Of a stretch of DNA of 64,000 nt, positions 1 to 9,496 are shown piece after piece. This stretch comes from JAPXRI01 sp033813635. GTDB taxonomy: Bacteria > Bacillota > Clostridia > Oscillospirales > QAMX01. How positions within the stretch are numbered: position 1 is the stretch's first letter; each line of letters opens with the position of its first letter. The notes beneath the pieces were generated by a model. That model had not been told where the DNA came from. It saw nothing but the letters and a program-made list of their open reading frames with translations, and searched no databases. The stretch is taken from the NCBI GenBank assembly GCA_033813635.1, contig JAPXRI010000005.1:58272-122271 (forward strand). The letters are read 5' to 3'. The translations under genes were made by a program, and so were the position numbers.

Positions 1-93
1 TACGCAGTCAAAGAAATAACTGAAAAGATACCAGATAAGCAAAATCCGGTATACTCTGTTGCCGTAGAACCGTTTTGTCTCCGTCATATGTAA
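1..93 (+). CDS. C-terminal end of an unidentified protein (partial)
   Basis: An open frame enters from the left edge and ends at a TAA at 91-93, giving about 30 residues ending in PFCLRHM. It is convergent with the glycyl-radical activase gene that ends at 119. The fragment is too short to assign to a family, and whether it is expressed cannot be judged from this window. Confidence 0.3.
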   Translation, partial: YAVKEITEKIPDKQNPVYSVAVEPFCLRHM

Positions 94-118
94 TCGGTAT
101 CTCCGATGGGTTAAGTAA

Positions 119-1021
119 TTATGGCAGGACGGCGATGCCGTCTCTTAGATGTTTTTTTACCAGTTCCGTTTTGCTTTTAATCTCGGCATCGCTCTGGGGC
201 GAGCCGAAATCACGGTAGCGCTTTCCGGCGGCCGCGTATTTGTTTTGCGCCAGATTGTTGTATTTCAACAGCTCGACCGCCTTAATGCCGGGGCCGAAGG
301 AGTTAATAAGCGCGGCGGTGCGGACAAGGTTTTCCTCCCCGTCGTTCTGACCCGGAATCAGGGGAATCCGAATCAAGATATCGCTGTGGGCGGCGGATAA
401 AAACGACAGGTTTTCCAGTATCCGAGCGTTGTCCCGCCCGGTCAGCGCTCTGTGCATTTCGCTGTCGGCATGCTTTATGTCGACTATAAAGGTATCGGTA
501 AGGCCGATGACCTTTTTTATATTTCCGGCGGGGACGCAGAGAGATGTTTCCACCGCGGTGTTTATCCCCGCGTCACGGCATTTTTTCAGCGTTTCGGCGA
601 TAAATTCCGGGTATAAAAGGCTCTCGCCTCCGGAAAACGTAACCCCGCCGGAATCGCCGTAGTAAATGCTGTCCCGCGCGATTTCCTCAAACAACGCCTC
701 CGGCGTCATCTCCTCGCCGCAGAGGACGAGGGCCTCCGCTGGGCAGGCCTCGGCGCAGTTCCCGCAGGCCGTGCAGCCACGGCGAAGGTATACGGCGCCG
801 CCGTTAGAGATTTTATGGCGGTCAGGGCACAGGGAAATGCAGCGCCCGCAGCGGATGCAGCGGCTTTCATGGTACAGAATTTCCGGCTTTCTCCCAATGC
901 CCTCTGGGTTATGGCACCAGGCGCAGCGGAGCGGGCAGCCCTTCAGATATACGACGGTGCGGATCCCCCGTCCGTCGTGGAGAGAGGCTCTCGCGATGTT
1001 GAATACGGGAGCTTTGATCAT
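119..1021 (-). CDS. Glycyl radical enzyme activating protein (radical SAM)
   Basis: A 300-residue radical SAM activase that installs the glycyl radical on its partner enzyme using S-adenosylmethionine and a reduced [4Fe-4S] cluster. The SAM-cluster motif CPLRCAWC (CX3CX2C) lies near residue 30. It is followed by a two-cluster ferredoxin insert (CIRCGRC...CP and CTACGNC...CP, residues about 55-95), typical of activases for diol-dehydratase-like enzymes rather than the short PflA. TFSGGE follows near residue 130. The start codon overlaps the stop of the upstream glycyl radical enzyme (ATGA at 1018-1021), so the two are translationally coupled and surely partners. Confidence 0.93.
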   Translation of the reverse strand: MIKAPVFNIARASLHDGRGIRTVVYLKGCPLRCAWCHNPEGIGRKPEILYHESRCIRCGRCISLCPDRHKISNGGAVYLRRGCTACGNCAEACPAEALVLCGEEMTPEALFEEIARDSIYYGDSGGVTFSGGESLLYPEFIAETLKKCRDAGINTAVETSLCVPAGNIKKVIGLTDTFIVDIKHADSEMHRALTGRDNARILENLSFLSAAHSDILIRIPLIPGQNDGEENLVRTAALINSFGPGIKAVELLKYNNLAQNKYAAAGKRYRDFGSPQSDAEIKSKTELVKKHLRDGIAVLP

Positions 1022-3288
1022 ATGCTTCTATGCTTGGTCCGTGCGATGATGTGGTTTTGCAGCTTTTCGTCCAAAAGGCAGAATTTCTGGCTGAAGCCGG
1101 AAACCCTTACGGCGAGGTTCCTGTGCCTGTCGGGGTGCCTTTGGGCGTCGATCAGCGTCTCGGCGTCCGTGATGTTGAACTGGACGTTGGAAAGCCCCTT
1201 TTTCGCCGCGGCGACAAGGATGTCCGCGAGCCGGCCGATATTGCCGTCGTTGAAGAGCAGCGGATCGACCTCGATGATGGCCGAGGTTGTCCCAGGTGTG
1301 CGGCGGGTGGGCAGCGACGAGACGGAATTGAAAAGCGCGGTCAGGCCCCTGAAGTCCCTCCCCTGCATCGGGGAGACGCTGTAGGCGAGAATTTCCCCGT
1401 TTCGCCGGCCGTCCGGCGTGGCGGCGGTTTTCAGGCCGTGATCGATCATCCAGAGGAAGGTAAACGGCTGCGCGTGGAACGCGACGCCGCATTCTTCGCT
1501 GATCCTATCCAAAACGTCGCAGCAGAAGTCCGTTATCTCGGCGGCAATGGCGTCGACCGCGGGGAGGTCGTTTCCGTATTTCGGGGCTTTATTCACAAAG
1601 TCAAGGCGCATCGCCTCGTCCGGAAAGTTGTTTTCAAGAGCCGAGATCAACTCGGACAGCGTATAGCGCTTTTTTATGTAAATCAGCTCGTTTACCGCGG
1701 CGAGGGAGTCGGCGAGGTTGGGAATGCCGAACAGCATGAACTGGTAGTAGTCGTATTTCGCGCTCCTGCTGTTAAAGCCCTTGCCGGATTCCATGCAGCC
1801 CTCGGTCAGCATCGCCTTATACGGCAGCGGCTCGTTTACGGCGCTCGCGTCAAGGCATCGCAGCGTCATGCGGCAGGCGCGCTCGAGCATAAAGCCGATC
1901 TGTTCGTACACCGCGGCCTTGAACCGCTCAAAGGTGTCGAGGGACAGCGGGTCGCCGGTCTCAAGGCCCGGCGAGAGCTCCGGGCGCAGCATGCTTCTGC
2001 CGTTTTTCAGCACATACTCAACCGCTTTCAGCACGTTGCAGCGGAGGCTGACGGCGTGCGGGTTGGATTTTCCGGGTATGACCGTCTCGACGCAGCCTAT
2101 CTGGGTATAACCCCGCGCGTCCTCCAAAGAGATGCCCCGGGAGACGAGGGATGGAATCATCACGTCGTCGTTGAAGAAAAACGGCACGCCTTTTTTGCAG
2201 CGCCCGACGACCTGCAGCGCCCGCCTGATAAAATCACGCGGCGTGGCCTCCGAGAACCTGACGGACAGGCACCGTACGAAATCGAGGGCCTCTGTCGCGT
2301 CAAGCATCAGCCAGGAGAGGGCGTTGACCGCGTTTTGTCCGGAAGCGTCGCAGCCGCCGACGCAGGACTGCTGCACGTCGTAATCCCGGTAGAGCTTGAT
2401 CCACAGGCAGCAGATCAGCTCGAAAGCGTCCCTTTCCGTAAGGACACCTTTCTCTATGTCCGCCCGGTAATAGGGGTATAAAATCTGGTCGAGCCTTCCG
2501 AGAGAGTTTGCGTTGACACAGTCCTCATAGGTATTGATCATATGCGCAAACCAGAGGCTCTGCACCGCCTCGGCAAAGGACTCCGCGGGGTGTTCGGGGA
2601 CCCGCAGGCAGATTCTCTCGATTTCCATCAGCTCTTTTACGCGTGCGTCCGAAAAGCGCCCGCTCTCGGCGAGTTCGCGCGCTTTAACGGCATAACGCCT
2701 GCCGAGATCCGACCCGGCTTCGCAGAGCAGCAGCATCGCGTCGTAAAGGCTTCCCCCGCCGTTTCGCTCCGCGTATTTTTTCACCTCTTTCGCGATGCCG
2801 GAAAAGCCGAGCTTCAGGACCTTTTCGTAGTCGAGAACCGTGTGGTTGTTGGTTACAACGGAGCCCATGGCCGCCATCTCTTCGACGAGCGCTTTGTCCT
2901 TATCGTCCGCTATCGGCTCGGGGGCGATCCGTTTATATATTCTGCGGGCGTCTTCCCGGAATTCAAAGAAGCTCTCGATCTCGCGCTCGGAAAAACCGCC
3001 GCCCAGCAGCTGCTTTCTCGCGGTTTCGGGATCGCCGGAGACGCGCTCGTAATCGCCGAAATTTCGGCCGACGATCAGCTCGTCATCCCCGATAATTGCG
3101 GGAAAGCCGCGGATGACCGAGGCCACGCCGGAGGCGGAGAGATAATCGTTTGTCCGCCTGTCTTCCGGCGCCTCGCTGATGCCTTTAAAATAGTAGAAAT
3201 CGCGCTGAGGGGTAATCAGATCGTTATAGCGTTTGCCGTCTACGGCGTCGGCCCGCAGATTTTTGCATCTTTCCGATAAAGCTAACAT
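1018..3288 (-). CDS. Glycyl radical enzyme, PFL/diol-dehydratase-like, substrate unknown
   Basis: A 756-residue glycyl radical enzyme. The radical-bearing glycine is in RVSGFSQKF close to the C-terminus. The thiyl-radical site is the single cysteine in QIGCVET, which carries the Cys-x-Glu arrangement of dehydratase/lyase members; pyruvate formate-lyase itself has an adjacent Cys pair. Family blocks GRLDQILYPYY and PDGRRNGE are present. The frame is open further upstream, but ATG 3288 has a Shine-Dalgarno (GGATGGAG) about 9 bases away and starts where homology begins. It sits 76 bases after a GH106-like gene and overlaps the activase by 4 bases. The substrate cannot be read from sequence; a diol, for example from deoxy-sugar fermentation, is an inference from the neighbour. 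Confidence 0.9.
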   Translation of the reverse strand: MLALSERCKNLRADAVDGKRYNDLITPQRDFYYFKGISEAPEDRRTNDYLSASGVASVIRGFPAIIGDDELIVGRNFGDYERVSGDPETARKQLLGGGFSEREIESFFEFREDARRIYKRIAPEPIADDKDKALVEEMAAMGSVVTNNHTVLDYEKVLKLGFSGIAKEVKKYAERNGGGSLYDAMLLLCEAGSDLGRRYAVKARELAESGRFSDARVKELMEIERICLRVPEHPAESFAEAVQSLWFAHMINTYEDCVNANSLGRLDQILYPYYRADIEKGVLTERDAFELICCLWIKLYRDYDVQQSCVGGCDASGQNAVNALSWLMLDATEALDFVRCLSVRFSEATPRDFIRRALQVVGRCKKGVPFFFNDDVMIPSLVSRGISLEDARGYTQIGCVETVIPGKSNPHAVSLRCNVLKAVEYVLKNGRSMLRPELSPGLETGDPLSLDTFERFKAAVYEQIGFMLERACRMTLRCLDASAVNEPLPYKAMLTEGCMESGKGFNSRSAKYDYYQFMLFGIPNLADSLAAVNELIYIKKRYTLSELISALENNFPDEAMRLDFVNKAPKYGNDLPAVDAIAAEITDFCCDVLDRISEECGVAFHAQPFTFLWMIDHGLKTAATPDGRRNGEILAYSVSPMQGRDFRGLTALFNSVSSLPTRRTPGTTSAIIEVDPLLFNDGNIGRLADILVAAAKKGLSNVQFNITDAETLIDAQRHPDRHRNLAVRVSGFSQKFCLLDEKLQNHIIARTKHRSI

Positions 3289-3364
3289 ATAGAATCTCCA
3301 TCCTGCCGCGGAGCGGCGATAAACTGAAATAAGCAAAATCAAATTAAACGCCGGGGTGGAATGA

Positions 3365-5842
3365 TTAGGTTTTCTTCTGTATATTATATTGCCGGGCCCG
3401 CATGCCTGTAAAGCCCGAGGGAAGATTTTTTTTGTCATAACGGTTTGCCAGGCTGTTTGTGACGAAAAGCCTGGCCTCGTTGGCCCCCTGGGTGACGAAT
3501 CCGGATATATCAAAGGAGAACGGCGGCCAGAAACAGACTCCGGCGTTTTTGCCGTTCACGGTGAGCGCGCAGAAGTCATGGACGTCCGAGACAGAGAGGC
3601 AAACACCGCTGTCCGAGCCGTCAAAACAGAACGTGAACGGGTAGACCACCGTTCCGGCAAAGCCATCCATCCCCGGAAGCCCGTTCCAGAGCCCGGGCAC
3701 GGGGATGGCAAGGGTCTGCCCGCTTTCCGGTACATAGGGTTTTCCGTAGCTGATCTCGAGATCGGTCCCGTTTTCGCAGACCATAGCCCCGGTCATATCA
3801 CCCGAGCGGGGAAGGATTTCCTCGCCGTTTGCCAACAATACGGCGACGACGCTCTCCCTTGCGCAAAGGGAAAGGGGCAGTTCTCCGCAGACAATGGGGC
3901 AGACGAGGGACGAGCCACGCCAGGCGTCGAGCAGGAGCGCTTTTTCGCTCTTTTCCCGAATCAGCACCGTTCCGCGGAACGTGCAGTCGCCCTCGTTGGT
4001 GAAGAAGTACGCGATATGGCCGAGATATATCCGTTTTGAGACGCGGATGTTTGGCGAGGGCGGGGACAGCAATACCGTCGGCGCCAGCCGCGCGCGCTCC
4101 ACTGCCTCTACCGCGTTGTCGTCGGTGTACAAAACCACGCGGACGCCGCTTTTTTCGCAGAGCTCCCTCACCTTACCGGCGAACAGGTCCTCCCGGCATA
4201 CAATGTTCCGGTAGCTCTGCGACGCGCAGGAGAGCGTGCCGCCGCCCGCCGTGACCGCGCCCTCGTCGAAAAGAGAAGCCTCCAGATAGTTGAACTCGAT
4301 CTGTCCGGTATAGAGCGGGATGCAGGGCGCGTAGGGGCAGCCGTCGTCCCCGACGATTACTGCGACCTCGGAGGTGTTCGACGCGTCTGCGTTAAACGCG
4401 CAGAGCCTTGCGGCGTAGTCAGAGAAGAGCTTCATATGGGGCCACCAGAGGTTGTTCGGGCCGACGTCCGGAGGCCGCTCGCCGGAGCGCTCGCCGCGCA
4501 CCGAGTAGTAGAACGCGTGCGGCGCGAGCAGATTGACGCCGCGGACAAGGAGCCAATCGGTCAGCCACTTGATCTCCTCAAAGCGGAGATCCCAGCCGTA
4601 GGCGCCGAAGCACTCGTTTAAACTGCGCTTTCTTCCCCTGTGCAGCGCCGCGTCGGCCGAGCATTTGCCCTGAGTGCTCTGCTCGCCGGCGAGCCCGCAG
4701 CCGTATTTTTCGACGAGGGTTACAAGCTTTTTATCGGAGGACTTCTCAAGCGGATTGCCGTTCAGGCGCCTGCGACCGCCGGAGCTTTCCGGGATCAGGT
4801 AACGCCAGACGACGTCCTGCCCCGGGATGCCGAAAAACTTTTCGCTCCGGATATCGTTCCCCGCGTGGGGGTGGCCGGTCAGCGCGATATTGCGGGAGGT
4901 GCACCACCGGGATAAGGGTTTATAATAGGTATCAAGCATCAGCTTGTCGCAAAGGGAGTTCCAGCGGGACAAAAGTTCGCCGTTTCTGTCCCATAAACGG
5001 CATAGATCCCGCTCATAAATCCCGTTTTTTGACATGAATGACAGCAGGCCGGAGGTCCAGGGCCGGAGCCCTCCCGGGAAGCCGCGCCCGGTGGGACTCG
5101 GCTCGTCCGTGAACATGCCGATAATCGTTTTGCCGAAATGCGGCTTTAAGCGTTCGTAGAACGGGTCAAACCCGAGCTCGAGGACCTTTTCCACCGCATT
5201 TCTGTTCAAAACATCCGCATAGAGCGGCGGGTTCGCGCCGCTGTCGTCCTCGTCCGGGAAAAGCCCGCGGATCACTGCCTTTGAGTAGCGCTCGGCAAAT
5301 ACCAAAAGCCTTCGGTCTGCGCCGGAACCGGCGAGATCCGACCTCGCGGAATCAAAATCGCCGTGTATCCGTATGTCGGTAAACTCCCCGTTCGTTTCGG
5401 TCGCCGTCTGAATCGAGACGACCGACAGCACCTCCGAAGAATTTACGCAGGCCTCGGCGTTTTGCGCGCCCTCACGGGTAAAAATCTGCATCTCCAGCCC
5501 TTTATTGGCATATTCCGGGTATTTTTTTGCGACCTCGCCGTGCGCGGAGCCGGAGGGGTAGGAGGCCTCGTCGTACAGGATGATATACATGCCGTGGGCC
5601 GTGGCCTCCTCCGCGGCGCAGTTTATAGGGTCGAGATATTTCGGGGTCATATACCCGATTTCGCGGCTCATGCCGATTCTGGGGTGCGGAATAAAACCGT
5701 AAAACCCCTTTTCGCGGAATTCCGCGAGCTGGACGACGATCCCGGAGCGGGTGACATTGTCGTTTAAGAACCAGAACGGGGCCGGGGAGTACTCCCGCGG
5801 CGGGTTAAAAAAGCTGTTCTGAAGCGATGAAATATCCATCAT
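3365..5842 (-). CDS. Glycoside-hydrolase-like protein (GH106/GH2-like, rhamnosidase-type)
   Basis: An 825-residue predicted cytoplasmic protein with no signal peptide. The N-terminus carries the block PAPFWFLND...GFIPHPRIG...ILYDEASYPSG, characteristic of large TIM-barrel hydrolases annotated as GH106 or GH2-like. MFTDEPSP near residue 240 and GEQSTQG further on may be acidic catalytic segments. The C-terminal third looks like beta-sandwich modules. Two adjacent ATGs (5842 and 5839) follow an AGAGGG ribosome site; the frame upstream of them lacks family similarity. It is the first gene of the operon with the glycyl radical enzyme. GH106 members are alpha-L-rhamnosidases, but the activity here is not proven. 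Confidence 0.72.
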   Translation of the reverse strand: MMDISSLQNSFFNPPREYSPAPFWFLNDNVTRSGIVVQLAEFREKGFYGFIPHPRIGMSREIGYMTPKYLDPINCAAEEATAHGMYIILYDEASYPSGSAHGEVAKKYPEYANKGLEMQIFTREGAQNAEACVNSSEVLSVVSIQTATETNGEFTDIRIHGDFDSARSDLAGSGADRRLLVFAERYSKAVIRGLFPDEDDSGANPPLYADVLNRNAVEKVLELGFDPFYERLKPHFGKTIIGMFTDEPSPTGRGFPGGLRPWTSGLLSFMSKNGIYERDLCRLWDRNGELLSRWNSLCDKLMLDTYYKPLSRWCTSRNIALTGHPHAGNDIRSEKFFGIPGQDVVWRYLIPESSGGRRRLNGNPLEKSSDKKLVTLVEKYGCGLAGEQSTQGKCSADAALHRGRKRSLNECFGAYGWDLRFEEIKWLTDWLLVRGVNLLAPHAFYYSVRGERSGERPPDVGPNNLWWPHMKLFSDYAARLCAFNADASNTSEVAVIVGDDGCPYAPCIPLYTGQIEFNYLEASLFDEGAVTAGGGTLSCASQSYRNIVCREDLFAGKVRELCEKSGVRVVLYTDDNAVEAVERARLAPTVLLSPPSPNIRVSKRIYLGHIAYFFTNEGDCTFRGTVLIREKSEKALLLDAWRGSSLVCPIVCGELPLSLCARESVVAVLLANGEEILPRSGDMTGAMVCENGTDLEISYGKPYVPESGQTLAIPVPGLWNGLPGMDGFAGTVVYPFTFCFDGSDSGVCLSVSDVHDFCALTVNGKNAGVCFWPPFSFDISGFVTQGANEARLFVTNSLANRYDKKNLPSGFTGMRARQYNIQKKT

Positions 5843-5923
5843 GCTGCACCCTCTGAATGAAAGACCGCGATTTTTAATCGGAAGGATATCCTCGTTTAAT
5901 AAATTTCCGCAAGCATTGCCATT

Positions 5924-5952
5924 ATCATACACAAAGAGCCCGGCATTGTCAA
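5924..5952 (-). promoter_or_regulatory. Sigma-A-type promoter of the glycyl radical operon
   Basis: On the minus strand TTGACA (5947-5952) is followed after exactly 17 bases by TATGAT (5924-5929), about 80 bases before the first gene's start. Inverted arms GAGCCCGGCAT and ATGCCCCGGGCTC (5936-5974) overlap the spacer and -35 region. They could be an operator, or the terminator of the upstream flavodoxin gene. Confidence 0.7.
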
Positions 5953-6065
5953 TCTGACTTGATGCCCCGGGCTCCGTAAAGCAGCGCGCCGTGGAACTTC
6001 AGGTCCGCGGCACGAGCTTGTACCGGAGGATGTCCTCGGTTTTTTTGACTTGGCGAAATTCTGCC

Positions 6066-6536
6066 TCAGTCGAAAGCCTTGGTGATTTGCCCGACAAGGG
6101 CGGTTATTTCCGCTTCCCGTTTTTTCGAGGACCAGTTGATCACGCCGGAGGCGGCGATCTTTGCTCCTTTATGCGACAGCGCAGAGATAAGCTGTCTGAC
6201 GGAACCGTTCCCCCCTAAAAACGCTTTGGGAAGCTTATGGGTGACAAAGCATGCGGCTTTCTTGCCGTCGAGGGCCGGAATACCGGTCAGGTATTGCTGC
6301 ATCACCAGCGAAAGCCTAAAACCCCACACCGGTGCGGCGAAAACATACCCGTTAAAACCGGAGATATCGGGGACAGGGAACAGCGTTACGTTGCCCTTTG
6401 CGGCCTCGTCCTCGTTCTCTGCGGAAACCCGCAGGATTTCAGCCTCATGGCCGGCGGCGGCAAGCGAGGCGCAGAGCTTATCTGCGACGGAGAGCGTGTT
6501 GCCCGTTTTTGAATGGATCAGCAGCGCAATTTTCAT
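6066..6536 (-). CDS. Flavodoxin family protein
   Basis: A 156-residue single-domain flavodoxin-like protein. The N-terminal HSKTGNTLSVA segment is the FMN phosphate-binding loop (T/S-x-T-G-x-T type), and FAAPVWGFRLS near residue 70 is the flavin-ring loop. It is expected to bind FMN and act as a low-potential electron carrier or a small quinone/flavin reductase in the cytosol. It is transcribed away from the gerA operon. A partner cannot be assigned; supplying electrons to the neighbouring radical SAM activase is possible, since such activases use flavodoxin or ferredoxin, but that is only positional inference. Confidence 0.8.
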   Translation of the reverse strand: MKIALLIHSKTGNTLSVADKLCASLAAAGHEAEILRVSAENEDEAAKGNVTLFPVPDISGFNGYVFAAPVWGFRLSLVMQQYLTGIPALDGKKAACFVTHKLPKAFLGGNGSVRQLISALSHKGAKIAASGVINWSSKKREAEITALVGQITKAFD

Positions 6537-6607
6537 AGTTTTTTTCTCCTTTTATTTTGATAACTAAATTATAGTTTATGGTTTTACGCTTTACAAGCAA
6601 ATCGCGG

Positions 6608-6638
6608 GAATTTTATATACGGTCGCGGAAACACTATA
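6608..6638 (+). promoter_or_regulatory. Possible sigma-G-type promoter of the germinant-receptor operon
   Basis: GAATT at 6608-6612 and CACTATA at 6632-6638, separated by 19 bases, resemble the forespore sigma-G boxes (GMATR and CATWMTA) with one mismatch each. They lie 31 bases before the gerAA start, where forespore expression would be expected. The match is weak and unproven. Confidence 0.35.
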
Positions 6639-6668
6639 GTATATTCCAGCACGAAAGGGAACAAGCTT

Positions 6669-8303
6669 ATGTCTGTGTTTTCATATATAGCAAAAAAACT
6701 CAAATTCTGGAATAGCGGCGGCTTTGAGCAGCGGCAAAAGCGGGGCGACGATGAGGAGCAGCCCAACGGGACAGGGTACGACGACGGTCCGAGCGGAAAA
6801 CTGCCGGAAAACGCCACGCTAGATAAAAGCCTCGAAAAAAACGTTCAGATATTTAAACAGATATTCGGCGAAAGCGGCGATTTCGTCATCAGAGATTTCA
6901 GGTTCGGACCCAGCGATACGGGAAAGGGAGCGATTCTATATATCGACGGGCTGGTGAACGCCATGCTTATCACCGAAAGCATATTGAAACCCGTTTTGAC
7001 ATTCGCCAGCTATCAGAAACGCTATTCCGGGAATATGATCGACGAGATCAAGGAGAGCGTGATCACAACGAGTCAGGTAGAGGACAACCCCTATTTCTCG
7101 GAACTGGCAAAGGGGTGCGCCGACGGCGATACCGTATTTTTGTTCGACGGCTACGACAGGGGACTGATCATCAACTCAAAGGGCTGGGAACAGCGGAGCG
7201 TCGATGAACCACAGTCCGAGCACGTTGTCCGCGGGCCGCGCGAGGGCTTTACCGAAAACCTCAGGACCAATACGGCGCTTTTACGCCGCCGCATAAAGAC
7301 GCCGTTATTTCGCATGGAGCAGATGGTCATCGGCAGACAGACCAAGACAGGCATCAGCATCGCATATATCGAGGGAATCGCCAAGCCCGACGTGGTCAAA
7401 AAGGTAAAATACAGGCTATCGAAGATCGATGTGGACTCGATAGTTGACTCGGGGTATATCGAGCAGTATATTGAGGACCACCCGTTTTCGATTTTCCCGA
7501 CGATCGGATACAGCGAAAAGCCGGATGTGGTTGCGGCGAAAATACTTGAGGGCAGAGTGGCGATCGTCGTAGACGGAAGCCCGTTTGTGCTGACAGTGCC
7601 GCTGCTTTTTTACGAAAACTTCCAGGCGTCTGAGGACTATTATATCCGTACGCTGTACGCGTCGACCAGCAGGATACTCAGATACCTTGCGTTCGCCATT
7701 ACCGTTCTAGGGCCGGGTGTGTTTATCGCGTTGACGACCTATCACCAGGAGCTGATTCCGACAACGCTGCTTTTTACCGTCGCCGCGGCGCGAGAGGGGA
7801 CGCCGTTCCCGGCATTTCTCGAAGCGATTATTATGGTGATGGCCTTTCAGATTATAAGAGAAGGCGGCATAAGGCTTCCGAGGCATGTGGGGCAGGCCAT
7901 CAGCATTGTGGGCGCGCTGGTGATGGGCCAGGCCGCGGTTTCAGCCGGGATTGTCGGCGCGCCGATGGTAATTATTATCGCGATAACGGCCGTGGCTGAA
8001 TTTGTCGTACCGAACCTGAACGAATGCATCGCGGTGCTTCGTCTGTTTTTTTTGATTTGCGCCACGGCGCTGGGCGGTTACGGCCTGACAATGGGAATGA
8101 TTGCCTTGTTTATCAATATCGGCGCGCTGGAATCCTTCGGCGTAGAATTCTTCAGCGGGTCAAAATCATTGCAGGAATATCAGGACAGCTATATCCGCAT
8201 GCCGCTCTGGTTTATGGAGAACCGGCCGGCGGACATCGCTTCGGGGAATATGAAGAGAAGATCGTTTTTCAAGCCGCCCGCGCGTCCGAATAAGCAAAAA
8301 TAA
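6669..8303 (+). CDS. gerAA: Spore germination protein, GerA family A subunit
   Basis: A 544-residue A subunit of a Ger-type germinant receptor in the spore inner membrane. The N-terminal half is a soluble domain (FKQIFGESGDFVIRDF onward); the C-terminal half has several membrane helices starting near residue 335 (RYLAFAITVLGPGVFIAL) and the family block PFPAFLEAI. AAAREGTPFPA is a hallmark of the family. It has a good AAAGGGAAC ribosome site and is first in a four-gene operon A-C-B-D with gaps of 14 and 12 bases and then an overlap. The germinant is not predictable from sequence. Confidence 0.95.
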   Translation: MSVFSYIAKKLKFWNSGGFEQRQKRGDDEEQPNGTGYDDGPSGKLPENATLDKSLEKNVQIFKQIFGESGDFVIRDFRFGPSDTGKGAILYIDGLVNAMLITESILKPVLTFASYQKRYSGNMIDEIKESVITTSQVEDNPYFSELAKGCADGDTVFLFDGYDRGLIINSKGWEQRSVDEPQSEHVVRGPREGFTENLRTNTALLRRRIKTPLFRMEQMVIGRQTKTGISIAYIEGIAKPDVVKKVKYRLSKIDVDSIVDSGYIEQYIEDHPFSIFPTIGYSEKPDVVAAKILEGRVAIVVDGSPFVLTVPLLFYENFQASEDYYIRTLYASTSRILRYLAFAITVLGPGVFIALTTYHQELIPTTLLFTVAAAREGTPFPAFLEAIIMVMAFQIIREGGIRLPRHVGQAISIVGALVMGQAAVSAGIVGAPMVIIIAITAVAEFVVPNLNECIAVLRLFFLICATALGGYGLTMGMIALFINIGALESFGVEFFSGSKSLQEYQDSYIRMPLWFMENRPADIASGNMKRRSFFKPPARPNKQK

Positions 8304-8317
8304 CGAAGGGATTTCAA

Positions 8318-9484
8318 ATGAACCGATTGATTAGCAGAAAGATGGTTTTGTTATCGGTTTTGATACTGTCCGTGCTTACCTCGGCCTCCTGTTGGGACAG
8401 AATAGAGATGGACACGCTGACAATCGTGACCGGGATCTGCCTCGACAAAGCCGAAAACGGAGAGATTAAAATCACGATGCAGGTGGGCGAGGTGGAGAGC
8501 GAGAGCGGAGGACAATCGGAAAAAAAAACAGCGAACAGCTCGTTCTATATGGTCAGCAGCACCGGCGGCACGCTCCACTCCTGCGTAACAAAAATCCAGG
8601 AGCAGAATAACGGCGAATTGTTTTTAAGCCAAAATCAGATTGTCATCATCTCCAGCGAGCTGGCGGCCGGCGGGATTGATAACTATATGGACTATTTTCT
8701 GAGAGACCGCGATTACAGGCTCGATCAATTCCTGCTGATTTCCGAGGGAAACGCGGTGGATATTCTCAAAGAAGAGGTTGAAAAAGGAGAAATCCCCGCG
8801 CTTACGCTAACGGATATGATTAAGATCCGAAAAGCGGTATCCAAATCGCTCACGGTAAACGTGCGCGAGTTCATTGACAAATACCTCGACGAGTCGACCG
8901 CTCCCGTTATTCCGATTATTAAAACGGAGAAGGACGGAGAAAAAACAAAATTCATTTTTGACGGGATGGGCGTGATAAAGGACGGAAAACTGATCGGGAA
9001 GCTTGACCAGGATCAGACGGACGGTTATCAATGGATAATGGGGACAATGAGAAAAACTGATTTGGACATCGTAACGGCGGACGGGAAAATCTCGATATTG
9101 GTGACGGGTGAAAACTTAAAAACCTCCGTGGTTTTAAACGATGACAACGGCGTAAGCGTATATCTCGACATAGAGGCCATGCTGAATATCGAGGAGATTA
9201 CGGGGTTTAAGGGGGCAAAGCTCAAAGATATTGTAGACATTATTCAGGAAGAAGCGCCGACGTTAATCAACGGATATATCAGCGACTGTTTTTCGCAGTC
9301 AATTTCGCTTAACGCCGACGTTTTCGAGTTCGGGCATAAAATCCACCACCAGCACAAAAAACGGTGGAAAGAAATCAAAGACAGCTGGGATGAGATTTAT
9401 CCCAAAACCCGGCTGTACTCGAGCGTCAAGGTTAAAGTGACGGAGAGCGGGTCGGCAGGCAACTCGCTCGACATGGAACAATAA
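8318..9484 (+). CDS. gerAC: Spore germination lipoprotein, Ger(x)C family
   Basis: A 388-residue C subunit of the germinant receptor. It begins with a lipoprotein signal peptide ending at the lipobox TSASC (Cys about 27), followed by WDRIE, matching the usual GCWDxxE start of GerC proteins after lipidation. The remainder is the three-domain Ger(x)C body facing outside the inner membrane. Here gerC precedes gerB, whereas the classic Bacillus order is A-B-C. The gene starts 14 bases after gerAA. Confidence 0.94.
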   Translation: MNRLISRKMVLLSVLILSVLTSASCWDRIEMDTLTIVTGICLDKAENGEIKITMQVGEVESESGGQSEKKTANSSFYMVSSTGGTLHSCVTKIQEQNNGELFLSQNQIVIISSELAAGGIDNYMDYFLRDRDYRLDQFLLISEGNAVDILKEEVEKGEIPALTLTDMIKIRKAVSKSLTVNVREFIDKYLDESTAPVIPIIKTEKDGEKTKFIFDGMGVIKDGKLIGKLDQDQTDGYQWIMGTMRKTDLDIVTADGKISILVTGENLKTSVVLNDDNGVSVYLDIEAMLNIEEITGFKGAKLKDIVDIIQEEAPTLINGYISDCFSQSISLNADVFEFGHKIHHQHKKRWKEIKDSWDEIYPKTRLYSSVKVKVTESGSAGNSLDMEQ

Positions 9485-9496
9485 AGGGATTTAAGC

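Noticed and set aside
1030..2481. Long open frame on the plus strand opposite the glycyl radical enzyme
   Set aside because: It is a mirror frame caused by GC-rich codon use of the real gene; it has no family motifs and no ribosome site.
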